Positions 23,199-33,380 of a DNA stretch of 64,000 nt are shown in pieces. Position numbers and translations under genes: made by a program. Source of the DNA: Micropterix aruncella (Eukaryota > Arthropoda > Insecta > Lepidoptera > Micropterigidae); contig OX155954.1 in NCBI GenBank assembly GCA_944548615.1, forward strand, positions 6,506,924 through 6,570,923, read 5' to 3'. Positions within the stretch are counted from its first letter, which is position 1, and each line of letters starts with the position of its first letter. The notes beneath the pieces were generated by a model. That model worked only from the letters and a program-made list of their open reading frames with translations. It was not told the DNA's origin and made no database searches.

Positions 23199-23965
23199 TT
23201 TCCTGTTGTTAAGTTTGCAGATGATATAGCCATCATGGTAGAGACGCCGGGGGAACTCCAGAAAATGCTGAACGATCTCAACGAGGTATCTCAGTGAATG
23301 GGTCTCCGAATAAACATGGATCAAACATGCTTAATGCCTTTAAGTTATGCTTAACCGTTATGAACTTTTTGGTCGATTTTGTAAATAAATACTAACAAAA
23401 TCGTTTTTATGATTCCCTATTGTTACAAAATAATTAATCTTGTTAGTCATGCATGCATATTTATATAATATATATGGGGTCTGGCCGAAAGAGCTACGCG
23501 CGAATCTGTCAAACGACGCAAAATGCATATAGGCATTGTTGGGGCTAGACCGGTTAATGCCTATATATCCCTCAATACCGGTGACGATCGGGAATGCGAC
23601 CCTGGAAGTTGTGGAAAACCTAGGGCAGTACCTTGGAAGAATAAACTTCGCCAAAGAGGCCGACCAAAAAATAGGACTCAGGTGAGCAGCATTTGGAAAA
23701 ACCGCCGCATCTTCAAATCTGGTATACCTCAATTCTAGAAGACCACGGTACACAACCAGCGCGTCTTGCCTGTGATAGTGTACGGTAGGGAAACTTGAAT
23801 TTTCTGGATTTACTTGAATTCTGGACTGTGGGGCTTGTGCACAAATTTAAATTAGTTCAGCGAGCTATGAAAAGAACTATGCTCGGAATCTCTCTGTGGG
23901 ATATGATCTGGAACGTAGAAATCCGCTGAAATACCAAGGCAATGGGTAACTTGCAAGTTAAGCAA

Positions 23966-24052
23966 GCTGAAATAGTAGTAATAATAATAAAACTCTTTAT
24001 TCTTAAGAAAAGGCGAGCTTATTGCCTGCAGGCAATATTTTACAGCTAACCT
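23966..24052 (-). mobile_element. LINE 3'-end scrap inserted in the RTE relic
   Basis: Read on the minus strand this ends TTCTTAAGAATAAAGAG then TTTTATTATTATTACT, a LINE-like 3' tail. The RTE protein reads KLSKL(K) before it and KKQWAG after it, so the insertion splits the frame cleanly. Confidence 0.5.
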
Positions 24053-24246
24053 ATGAAAAAGCAGTGGGCCGGTCTCATATGCCGAAGAACCGACAACCGT
24101 TGAGGACAAAAGGTCCTCGAATAAGGACTGCGCACCGGGGAACGCAGCATAGGACGCCCTCCAGCCAGGTGGTCTGACGATTTACGAGAATATGATATCC
24201 AAGAATGTCGCGGTTGATTGATATAACAATATAGTAATTTCTTTCT

Positions 24247-24417
24247 TATAAATAAGATAATAAAGAAATTTACCGCGTGAAGTTTGTAACATCCGACGTT
24301 TTGGCGATGTTTCAACCTTTGTCCAGGGGTCTATCCTAGACAACGGCGGTTGCAACATCGCTGAAACGTCGGGTGTTACAAAATTCACGCGGTAAATTTC
24401 GTATTTATCTTATTTAT
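24247..24417. mobile_element. Palindromic MITE inside the RTE relic
   Basis: Left arm 24247-24317 and right arm 24349-24417 are inverted copies of each other. Shared words are AAATTTACCGCGTGAA, TTTGTAACA-CCGACGTTT and GCGATGTT-CAACC. The arms are about 70 bases with about 10 differences around a spacer of about 30 bases. It sits between RTE blocks ending WSDDL and starting GNDW, so it inserted after the LINE copy. Confidence 0.85.
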
Positions 24418-24520
24418 GACTAGCTATGACAAGCGGGAAACGACTGGACGAGAAGGACGGAGGACTACTCAGCGTGGCAAGCCTTGAGAGAGGCTTATAT
24501 CACAGGCTAACAAGTTACTA

Positions 24521-25640
24521 ATTTAACTATATATTAAAAAATGCATTACTATGAGTATCCATATTATATATAGCGAAATTCGATGAAGAGATTGACACCA
24601 CCGATATGTAGTATCCCGCACGTTTTTCATGCCTACTAAAAAAATGCGTAATGATTTACCTTTATCTTTTTGATATGCATTGCATGACTGTGCTGTAACT
24701 GTTAATGGTCGACGTGGTCGTGTATGGGGGCGTGCACTTTTTCCTATTATTTAGTACATTGGTACTGTACCTGACACCGTAGGGCTTGTTATTTATCAAC
24801 CTACCATTAAACTCAGGTAATCTTTGGCAGGAGGCTCTTTCTTAAATGTGCAATTGCATAAAATAATCGCTTCAAAATATACAATTTTAATTAAATAGCT
24901 ATGTTTTTATAATACATATAAAATAGTAATAAAATAAGTAACTGCTTTAAGATAATAACCCTATTCACCGAGTAATTATCCAAACTGTAGGCAGCAGTCC
25001 AGCTAGGGTGGAATTCTGAAATTTAATTAACGACTAAATATTGTTATTGTTTTGTATGTTTTTTCGTTTAATAAAATACAAATGCTTAACACCTGGCCGA
25101 AAATAGCGATATAAGCATAACTCATATATTATAAAAGATTTAAAAAAATTTAATATTATTGTTTAGGAAGCATGCAGCTGTTACAACACATTCAGTACAA
25201 AATTAATAAATTTCAAAGACAAAGCATGTAATTATGTTTCCACTTAAACGTTTTTTTCTGAAGACCAAACACACATAGAGAGAGGTGGGAACTCGGAAGG
25301 GAGGAGCCATAATAAGTAAATAATTTTTTATGTCATCTTCCATCAATCAAATTTCAACATCGACTCAGATAAATTAAAAACTATATCTTTCTGAAATAAT
25401 ATTGTATCCGAAAATGTCTTTTTTCTTAATTTAGTAACTACTTAACTTCAAGTTTCTTCATTAATCAACTTTTTCAAGCAATCAAACAAAAACCTTTGAT
25501 CTGCATGATTTAAAGTTTATGGTCTTGACACACCACATAAAATAAACTAAATAAAATTTTAAATCTATCAGTATTGAATTACAAAATAAGGTATCAAGCT
25601 AGTCACAGCGAGGGTCCAAGAAATCACCGAAGGGGTTGCA
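24521..25640. other. Gene-free AT-rich stretch
   Basis: AT-rich, nothing recognised. A short GC-richer run near 24700-24760 has no frame. Confidence 0.6.
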
Positions 25641-25930
25641 AATAAATGTACCCGACAACCCGCCGTCTGTCCACACGTGAGAAACTGTTTTATCGGCGTT
25701 TCGGGGCCCGCGGCAGATCCTGCTTTATCGACGGGGGTGGACGTTTGTTTATGACGTTTACAAATGACGCTGGATTTTTGGGCGTTTAGTATTGCGAGGG
25801 TCGCTCAGCGGAAACAAAGGAAGCGATCGCGAAAGCAGCTGAAGCAAATCAGTACAGTCGCAGAAAAATCCCTAATATAAATGACGGTGGGCGGGTCGTT
25901 TTTACAGTTTCATTAGCTTTCAATTATTTG
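25641..25930. promoter_or_regulatory. GC-rich island, candidate regulatory DNA
   Basis: Non-repetitive block with paired words GTTTTATCGGC and GCTTTATCGACGG, then GTTTATGACG, GGGCGTTTAGTATTGCG, GAAGCGATCGCGAAAGCAGC and TTTCATTAGCTTTCAATTAT. TTTATGAC/TTTATCG words are typical of caudal/Abd-B-class homeodomain sites, but this is suggestive only. No frame of interest. Confidence 0.35.
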
Positions 25931-26165
25931 CTTAATAGTACAGCGTGGACAGAAATTTTTGGAATGCTTTCAAAAATACGGTTTTAAAAAACACGAACAG
26001 CTACATTTATCAATTATAGATTTTGATAAATAAAATTTTCTTGGCGTAAATTCGCTACAAAATAGATGGTACATATTTTAACACGTAAATATATTAAAAA
26101 GAATAAAAAAAACACGACTGCCATTACAGAAAGTAAACTATTGTATTTATAATATTTTTTCATTG

Positions 26166-27090
26166 TACTAGATTTTTAGGTGTTCATGTCGACGAACTTT
26201 TAAAATGGAACTTTCACTGTGAAAACCTCGAAAGTAGGTTAAGTCGGGCATGTTATGCTTTAAGTATTGTAAGAAGGTCTTTGGATGAATTGCAAACAAG
26301 AAATGTTTATTTCAGCTATATTGAAGCTATCCTAAGTTATGCCATTACGATCTGGGGAAATTGTTATGCTTGTCATAGGGAACCCATATTTATACTCCAA
26401 AAGAGAGCAGTGCGAATAATTGCAAAGGTGAAAAGGGAAGAGTCATGTCGACCCATTTTTAAAAGGCTAAGAATCCTCACCTTAACCTCACTCTATCTCT
26501 TTAAGTTACTAACTGAGTTTTTTAAGAATAAAGAAACACATTATAAAAAGTTTTCAGATACACATACTAAAAATACGAGAAATAAATTAAACATTTTTAT
26601 ACCATGTATTAAACTAAACACAGCAAGGCAAGACAAAAAATACTCAGGGCCATATTACTTTAACAGGCTACCAGAAAGTTTAAAAACTATTCAAGTGGAA
26701 AGCTTATTCAAAAAGTTACTTAAAGAATTCTTATTAGACAAAGCTTTTTACTCGATCGATGAGTTTGTTAATTTTAAATAATTTTTCAAATTTTTTGGTC
26801 ATTTTTTTGACAATTTTAAGTAGCATTTTTTAATTATTCTGACTTTTTCTGATTTTAATTTCTTGATTATTTTTATCAATTATTTTAATTTGTGGTTTTA
26901 GTAAATAAATCTTAAAAATGATTTGGATGCCCTAAAAGCAATAATGAAGTATGTACGTGGTGATAAATTTAAATATTGTAAAAACGAACTAATATACTGT
27001 AATTTAAATGTACCTAAATATTAAGTTTCTACAATCTGTTAAGATTTTTTTGGAAATAAAATAAATTGAAATTGAAAAAAAAAATTGTAA
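26166..27090 (+). mobile_element. 5'-truncated LINE, Jockey/CR1-type RT C-terminus and 3' tail
   Basis: The coding part is open from about 26167 to 26781. It begins FLGVHVDELLKWNFHCEN, continues LESRLSRACYALSIVRRS, then through YIEAILSYAITIWGN and ILQKRAVRIIAKVKRE, and ends with LLDKAFYSIDEF before a stop at 26779. This is the thumb and C-terminal tail that follows the RT domain in Jockey/CR1-like elements of insects. The usual catalytic motifs (xADD) lie upstream and are missing, so the copy is truncated at 26166, the normal result of incomplete reverse transcription. About 270 bases of 3' UTR follow, with an AATAAA-like GAAATAAAATAAATTG and a run of about ten A at 27077-27086. The reading frame has no stops, so it is fairly young, but it cannot move by itself. 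Confidence 0.85.
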
Positions 27091-27300
27091 ACGAAATATT
27101 TGTGGGTTACGTATTTATCCATATAGAATCTTGTATATTTCCGGAATGTACCTAATCAGACCTTTCATTTGACACTAAAACGATATATTTATGTTAATTT
27201 ATTGACATTTAGATAACTACTTACTTGATATTTGGCCAATTAAGGTAACCTATGACACTCGGGATGATATAAAGATTCTAACAATACCACACACATCTAA
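27091..27300. other. Gene-free AT-rich spacer
   Basis: Nothing recognised. Confidence 0.5.
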
Positions 27301-27343
27301 AATTCCTTTATAACTTCTAGCGTTTAGAAGTTATAAAGGAATT
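27301..27343. repeat. Perfect 19-base inverted repeat
   Basis: AATTCCTTTATAACTTCTA (27301-27319), loop GCGTT, then its exact complement (27325-27343). It would fold into a strong hairpin in DNA or RNA. Confidence 0.95.
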
Positions 27344-27904
27344 AAGAAACGGAAAACATACATAGAAGAACCTTGAATACACCTTTTTTGGGCAGACGTG
27401 TAAAAAAACACGTTTTTGATATGACGTATAAATTAGAAACAAAACGTGTTTTGTAATTAATTATTTCATATCTTTAACTTTCTCTTTAGGATCGGCTCGA
27501 TGTAAACCTGAGAAACATAATTTCGTAGGATCACAGTTGCTGAAATATTACGAAATTTATAACTTGAAAATAATTTACGGAGAGGTAGACCAAGGAACTT
27601 TATTCTCATTTAAGTCTCATTTTGTTAAACTCTTAAATACTATGAAAATTACGAGGTGAAAAATCTGTGAAGAAGTTTGAATAAGGTTTCACCGGGATCA
27701 TATTGTCATCCATTTGTCGATAAACGTAACATTTTCAAAGACAGTTGATACAATACAACACAAGCAAGCATCTCACTGTTAAGTAATGTTGCTTTAAAGA
27801 TGGTATACCAAAGAAAAACGGCAATTCCACACATCTCATAGCCAAAATAAATATTAAAAAATTGCGATATTTCGGTTTCAGAATCAGGAATATCTTTCTA
27901 CGAT
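27344..27904. other. Gene-free AT-rich stretch
   Basis: Nothing recognised. Confidence 0.55.
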
Positions 27905-28170
27905 TAAGCTTTGATAAACGTCCCGTCCGCTACCGATCTAACGACGCGGTTGCAACGTGACGCCTAATGACGCGTCGTTTTCTCCACGTCATAAAGAGCG
28001 ACTTGCCTGCACTAAATTGCACCGCCAACCTGCACTTCGCTATACTGAATCATTTCCGTAATAAACAACGTCTTTTGACGTCGCGACGCTGATGACACCA
28101 TTTGTCACTGTCGTCACCGTGATTATGATTCGAGGGCGCAAATTTAAATTAGTGTAACATACACTAGGCT
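27905..28170. promoter_or_regulatory. GC-rich island, candidate regulatory DNA
   Basis: Non-repetitive and CpG-containing, with clustered TGACG words (AACGTGACGCC, TAATGACGCGTCG, TTTTGACGTCGCGACG, GATGACACC), a CRE/bZIP-like pattern, and CACGTCATAAAG. No coding frame. Function inferred from composition only. Confidence 0.35.
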
Positions 28171-28254
28171 GAATAGCCGCGCGATTAGATCAGGGTGGAG
28201 CGCTGGATCCTGCTAATGACGCAAAAAACATCACTCGACTTAAAAGGTTCCCAA

Positions 28255-28370
28255 ACGTGTATGACACCACTGATTATATGTGGCGAAATGCAGGTGGCGT
28301 TGTTAACATCGACAGCCAAATTAGTAGCAATTTATTTGGCCATCTATTATAACATTGATAAAGAATGTTT
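28255..28370 (-). repeat. RepD copy 2
   Basis: Reverse-complement partner of 22662-22780, including the core CAATTTATTTGGCCATCTAT. Identity over the core of about 58 bases is roughly 85-90% by eye. Confidence 0.7.
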
Positions 28371-29079
28371 TTGTAAAGAACTGATTAATTATTAAAAAAC
28401 CATAATTTAACCAACTATAGCACTAATCACATTCTATTATTAGTGCCTTCTATCATGCCTATCGTACCTATTTAAGAAAATACTGCATAATTTTTTGGAA
28501 AAATACCATTTTAAAATTACGGAAATACTACAAAATATATTGATTTTGCTATCATAATCACTTGAGACAATTTCTATCGGGGTGGGGGGGGGGGGGGGTT
28601 GGATTAGAGTGGAAGGGGGTATTAAGGGTTTGGTGAGGGGGGGGGTGGTTTGCTTGCCGGGAAAGTCTTAGGGTGACACAAACGTGTTTTTTATAGGCTG
28701 ATTACATTACAGAAATAATACCATTATAATCAATGATAATTCGAAGATAGAATGCCATCTATTAGTCAATCGAAACTTTAGGTGCATAATTATAATCCAT
28801 TAAAACCTGTATACCAAATTAAAAATTGTCATCTGTCTGTAAATAATGTTTAAATAAAAATAAGTATGATTTAAAAATTTGTGTTATTATATTATTATTT
28901 TATACAGTGTAGTCGTGTTTAGATTGCCATCTACAGTGCACCACCGTACTGTTATACCAATAAAGTTGCCATATTGAACATAATAATAAGAGATTAATTT
29001 TTTTTTAACTATGAGGGTTAACAACACATTGTGTTTCGTAGAAAATTCTGGTGGTCAAATTGTAGTACGTTGATCAATC
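28371..29079. other. Gene-free, with G-run cluster
   Basis: No gene. 28579-28650 has runs of 14, 5 and 9 or more consecutive G separated by short loops, enough for a G-quadruplex. GCCATCTA words recur at about 28751 and 28926, as in RepD. Confidence 0.6.
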
Positions 29080-29367
29080 TAATACCACAGTATACCGAAA
29101 GAACAGTAGGCGCACTCTCAAGCGACAGGGGATTGTGGGGATAGGATGCGAGGGAAGTGAGCAGAGGGGTACGTTTCGAGGAATGCCTATGGTTAGCGTT
29201 ACGCGCGTGTGAAGGTTAGCGAATTTCTCAAAACGATTGAACATCTGCGTTGGCGGAGTAGTAGACATGTGGCGGCCATATGCGAGCCCATGAACTCGTG
29301 ACGTAGATCGTTTTGTTTTCGATGTCGTTCAAAGAAACGCTATTGTCTGGTATACTGTGATTATATG
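29080..29367 (+). repeat. RepC copy 2
   Basis: Partner of 21182-21440, same orientation. It carries an extra stretch (29100-29200) absent from copy 1. Shared blocks are ATACCACAGTATACCGA, AATTTCTCAAAACGATTGAA, GGCGGCCATATGCGAG and GAACTCGTGACGTAGATCG. Confidence 0.65.
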
Positions 29368-29479
29368 CTATTTAATCATTGCTGACACTAAAACCAATCC
29401 TTCCCGCATTAGATGATTTCAATCTTGTTTTTCTTCTCCTAAATACATAAAACGCAATGAATTGAAGTTTCGTCAATCG

Positions 29480-29720
29480 TTCCCCCTCTCGCTCGGTGCC
29501 GGCGAAAGCTGAGAATGACGAGAACGCGGCCGTAACATTATCGTCGTCTCGTAAACATTCTCTCGCTCGCTCTCTCACGCCGCCCGAAACGTGTCATTTA
29601 CATTTTGATGCGAACGTCAATATCGCCCCCCTCCCAACCCCCACCTTCCACGCTCCCGCCCTGCCGAATCCCAGGGCGGGCCGCCCTAAATGACGCGCAA
29701 TTCCTTGCCAAATCGTGGTA
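29480..29720. promoter_or_regulatory. GC-rich block
   Basis: CpG-rich and pyrimidine-rich (CGTCGTCTCGTAAAC, CCCCCCTCCCAACCCC, CCCAGGGCGGGCCGCCC), followed by AAATGACGCGCAATTCC. The overlapping 65-codon frames on both strands are compositional. Candidate regulatory or exon-associated DNA. Confidence 0.3.
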
Positions 29721-29994
29721 TTGCGCTGGAATTTAATGGGTGAGCTGATTTTTTTGAAGTGATGCGGAATTAAAATATATTAATGTATCATTACAATTAT
29801 TAAATTACATCACTGATTTCATCTGAGTATTCATTTCATAAATTTGGGTTCCATTACAACTGCCTCGGGCGGCGTGGTTTGTTTCACAGCCAAGGGCGCG
29901 ATTGGGCCAAGCGCCAACAAATGGTATTATTATTTGATTAAAATGTATAGCAGAATTTAAATATTATTAGTGTAGCTTGTATATAAGTTATTCC

Positions 29995-30280
29995 TACCAT
30001 TCACAGTGTGATTTTGGCCCAAACAAGGCATATGTGTACCGAATTTCAAGTCTCTAAGTTCAATATTTTGAGATTGACATATGACTACTGCTACCTGGTG
30101 GACTAATTTCAACCACAACCTTTTCAACTCTTGCCATGTCGAATGATGCCAGCATGCCAGATTTCCGCTCAATCGGATGAAGCGGTTGGGCACTATCGTG
30201 AAGGAATACACACAGACACACAGAATCGCGTTCACAATACTTTGCCTTCCGTTGGCTGGTGAGCCGGAAGAGTAAATATT
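29995..30280 (+). repeat. RepB copy
   Basis: Runs GTACCGAATTTCAAGTCTCT, ACCTGGTGGACTAATTTCAA, CGCTCAATCGGATGAAGCGG, GGGCACTATCGTGAAGGAAT, ACACACAGACACACAG and TTCACAATACTTTGCC. It ends in the family hairpin (30238-30274), here mutated. No coding capacity. Confidence 0.75.
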
Positions 30281-31280
30281 AATATATCAATGGGTTCAAG
30301 TAACACAACATGTAACACAACTAATAATGGCATACGGTAAAAGAGCAGTACGCGGTTTATACAGAGTCTCTCTAAGAAGTTTGTCGCTGATCGTAGAATT
30401 GGGAATCATGACTTTAATTTTAATCTTACTATATATCTATCAAAATAGTATGTACACTCTTAGACACCTAGCAGACGTCACGGTGAACAGTTTTTTTGCA
30501 TTATCACGACACAATGAATAAATGTAATGTTCAACTAAACCGACAGCGACTTAGGAAAGTGCGATATAGTTTTATTCACTAAACCGAGTTTCCAGAGTAA
30601 ATTAAAAGCTTTAAAGAGGACAAATTTAAAAATATAATAGTCAATAATTTGGTGAGAGACCTAATTTATTGTATGTACAAGGGAGATCGAAAATTCTGTT
30701 TTTTTTACATTTTACAATTTATGATTGCTGACATTCCTTTTCCCATCTAAATTACATTTATTACCTCAAAATTACGAAGACATATTTGAATTTGACAGTA
30801 AATTAGTTTATCTATGTTCTCTTTTATTCTCCCTGATTTTTAAGTCAGTATATTTTGAGTATTTGTAGGTAAGAAATATTGAATATAATATTACAGCCAT
30901 GACAACTATCATGATAGCTATTTTTTTAATAATTGTCTTTCTAGAATTTCATTTTAGGACGCTTCCAAGTGTATGAATGCCTCTCATTATATTGTATTGA
31001 TTGGATATAGTAGTAGTATTTTACAGCTAGTTCATATGTTTTTAAATTAGGAAAGTGAGGACATTTTGGACACGCTGCGCTTATCGAAAATGCTTAAATT
31101 TAACTGTCTAGTAAAATATTATTTTTATTTGTCATAGAATAAAGTATTCTATTCTAAACAAAGGCTCTCTTGGAGATGTTACCAAGTATGTGATGTTTTA
31201 TAACTGCAATTGAAATAAAGTATTTAAAGTATACAACGAAGGATTACAACGAAGAGGGTTTAGGGTTTATGCTGTTGGTG
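30281..31280. other. Gene-free stretch
   Basis: AT-rich, nothing recognised. The 64-codon frame at 30327-30521 begins with ATG but matches no family I know. Confidence 0.5.
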
Positions 31281-31720
31281 GGCTGCGCCGATGCGGGGTT
31301 GTACAGCCGTTGTAGGGACGAACGAGTGGCCCTATTAACTTCTCACTCGTTGTCTGTTTACATAGATTGTTCTTACTCCATTTTTATTGTCTGATGTTCA
31401 CAAATTAAAGTCCACAACTTGATAGAACTGAATTTATTGTATTCCTTTAAAACACGGTACAAAGAAAGTGCGAGCGTTGCAAAATGCAATGCGTGCGCGC
31501 GATGCCAGCGGGATAATTCTGACGACTGGTCGGCCGAGCTGAGTGGCCAGACTGTGGGGGGAGAGACGTAAGGGCAGGCGGATGCGATGACTGAACCAGT
31601 CATCATCATCATGTGCCGTTACAAGGGCGAAGACTTGCAATGCCTTGACCGAGAAAAATATATAATTAGGACAGGATTTTAAAAAATATGTATTTACCGT
31701 TGCAGTTCTTTCCATAGTCA
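31281..31720 (-). mobile_element. LTR-like segment with primer-binding-site-like sequence
   Basis: On the minus strand a block starting TGACTATGGAAAGAACTG (31720) runs through an upstream AT-rich part, CTCGCACTTTCTTTGTACCG, GGAATACAATAAATTCAG, GTTGTGGACTTTAATTTG, and ends AACCCCGCA at 31292. It is followed at once by TCGGCGCAGCCCACC (31291-31277). Boundaries of TG and CA, an AATAAA-like signal in the second half, and a following GGCGCAG-containing word like the tRNA primer site of insect Ty3/gypsy elements together suggest a 5' LTR. There is no second LTR or gag/pol in the window, so this is tentative. Confidence 0.35.
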
Positions 31721-31887
31721 GGCGGTCGCTATTCTATCGTATTTCTCTTTCATATATTTTTGTTGCAACCAAACTTAGTTGTAAAAAGATTACTAGAGCT
31801 CGGTAGGTGAGCGTTCACCGAGCGAAAGGTTGCAAGACTAGTAGGTATGCAGTATGCTTTACCCAAAATATATAGACCAATAGCGGC
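31721..31887. other. Spacer
   Basis: Short segment between the LTR-like block and the LINE tail. Nothing recognised. Confidence 0.4.
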
Positions 31888-32460
31888 TATATTCATATTC
31901 ATATTCATATTCATATTCATTTTATTGGTATTCCTACTTGTATACAAGTCAGATTAGCGAACATTCATACATATTAGCAAACAAACATTTTTTTTATCGT
32001 AAAGAAAAGATAAAATAAACAAAACAAAATGAAGAAAAAGAAACACAAGAATAATGTAAAAAGAAGAAAATACAAGACAAAATGCAAGAGAGATCATTAA
32101 ATACTTTAGCCACCAAAGCATTTTAGACTTCACTCGAGTAATATTCCTCCAGTGAGTAAAACGCCTTATCTGTAAGGTATCTCTTAATGCGTCTCTTAAA
32201 CACGTCAAGAGATTGCGCCTGCCTAATGTGCTCGCTGAGTTTGTTGTAAACCGCTGGGCCGGCGATATAGGCTAGCCTCTCCGACTTGGATAATGCGTGA
32301 CTTACCGAACGTAGCATGCTACGGGATCTTGTTGGATAGTGATGATGCATACCATTCACTTCAAAATCGGCTAGATTTCTGCGAACGAACAGCGCTACTT
32401 CCATTATTTAAATGGACGGCAGCGTCATGATGCAGAGATCATATACCCTTTAACCGCCTC
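31888..32460 (-). mobile_element. 5'-truncated LINE with hexamer tail
   Basis: The minus strand reads DLCIMTLPSI, a TAA stop where Y is expected, then MEVALFVRRN (32404-32375), HHHYPTRSRSMLRS and AGPAVYNKLSEHIRQ, ending FKRRIKRYLTDKAFYSLEEYY at 32123. This is the RT-following tail of a Jockey/CR1-like LINE, the same class as 26166-27090 but a different subfamily. About 230 bases of 3' UTR end in GAATAT hexamers (31891-31920), as in CR1/L2-type elements that end in short repeats rather than poly-A. The body is 5'-truncated near 32460, and the premature stop marks it as dead. Confidence 0.8.
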
Positions 32461-32559
32461 CCGGTACTTGGTCGACTCCCCAGGCGAAATATCTTATCTT
32501 TATTTTGTTATTTTTTGACAAATCTAATTTTCTATTTGGTTTATTATTTTTGTTATATT
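32461..32559. other. AT-rich spacer
   Basis: Nothing recognised. Confidence 0.4.
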
Positions 32560-32780
32560 TAAGTCACACCTGCCAGCCCTGCCGCTGCGGCATTTCCCGT
32601 TTGGGTAAGCGCGCGCGTTGGATGGCGGTCGTGAGTGAAAATTGACACAGTTTCCAAGATTTTTCCGTCCTTTTCCTCTCCTTTTCCCTCTCCTTTCCTC
32701 GCTCCTCAATCCCCTCGACCGATGCGCCCGGCTAATAAAATTCCTACGCATGTATAATGGCGGCTTATCGGTATATGGGC
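32560..32780. promoter_or_regulatory. GC-rich block with pyrimidine tract
   Basis: CpG-rich start (GCCGCTGCGGCATTTCCC, GCGCGCGCGTTGG), then a CTCTCC-type pyrimidine run (32670-32705), then CGGCTAATAAAATTCC. No protein recognised on either strand. Confidence 0.3.
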
Positions 32781-33078
32781 GGAGCGCAGGTGTGAGATCG
32801 TTTGAGTATATTTGTTTTGGAATTTACTTAAGTGAGCCTCGGAATGCCATGGCAGTTATTATCAGATCTTTGTAACCATTCATATCAAAGATATTTAAAG
32901 AGATATAAACGACTGGGTATAGACACAAAATCTAATGTGTAATCGACGTATATAAATATTTCATCGAACCTTAAAAGGAGTAGTTTACGCATTTTGCCGT
33001 TAAATATCACACCGATTGAGATGTTTTTGTGCGACAAGAATTATTATTGTTGTTGAAACCTTTTTATATCAACAGTGT

Positions 33079-33326
33079 GTTTGTTTGTTTGTTTGTTGTG
33101 AAATTTCACAATGGGCGAATTTATTGTCATACGACATTCTCTTACAACCAGCCCTGCTATGAAATATTTATATGTATGTGTGTATGTACGGAATTGAAAT
33201 GTATATGACGGATTTAAAATGCGATTCCGTTAATTTTATCCCAACGAAAAATTGTGACCCAGCCGGGAATCGAAACCGTAACCTTACAGATCAGGCGACC
33301 TTACCAATATGCGACCTGGCCGTGTG
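33079..33326 (-). repeat. tRNA-derived SINE, diverged
   Basis: Minus-strand copy with an (AAAC)n tail at 33079-33096 and the body blocks TTGTGAAATTTCACAATGGG, CATACGACATTCTC and ACAACCAGCCCTGC in plus-strand view. The tRNA-like head (TTACAGATCAGGCGACCTTA, CCAATATGCGACCTGGCCG) is present but mutated at both polymerase III boxes. A small segment in the middle differs from the 43547 copy. Confidence 0.85.
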
Positions 33327-33380
33327 GGCCCACCGACAGTGGGCTGTGACTAGGAATGCATTGCCATGTATTCTCCGGGG

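Larger units (their letters stand above)
23199..24520 (+). pseudogene. RTE-type LINE reverse-transcriptase relic, with nested insertions
   Basis: The first block (23200-23330) contains the RT catalytic-region motif KFADDIAIMVE, then MLNDLNEVSQ and, past a stop, GLRINMDQT. A second block (23578-23760) gives PVTIGNATLEVVENLGQYLG, FAKEADQKIGLR, a stop where W is expected, and AAFGKT. A third (23826-23945) gives GLVHKFKLVQRAMKRTMLGI. A fourth (24053-24195) gives KKQWAGLICRRTDNR and SIGRPPARWSDDL, and the last (24436-24515) GNDWTRRTEDYSAWQ and LREAYI. These follow the order of the insect endonuclease-reverse-transcriptase family (RTE). Foreign DNA interrupts it at about 23340-23560, 23966-24052 and 24196-24435. 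Several stops make it dead. Confidence 0.8.

Noticed and set aside
23523..23738. 71-codon frame in the RTE relic
   Set aside because: The conserved RTE motifs (TIGNATLEVVE, GQYLG) are in a different frame of the same DNA.
31870..31930. Stand-alone ATATTC microsatellite
   Set aside because: It sits exactly at the end of a LINE 3' UTR on the minus strand and is better read as the LINE tail.
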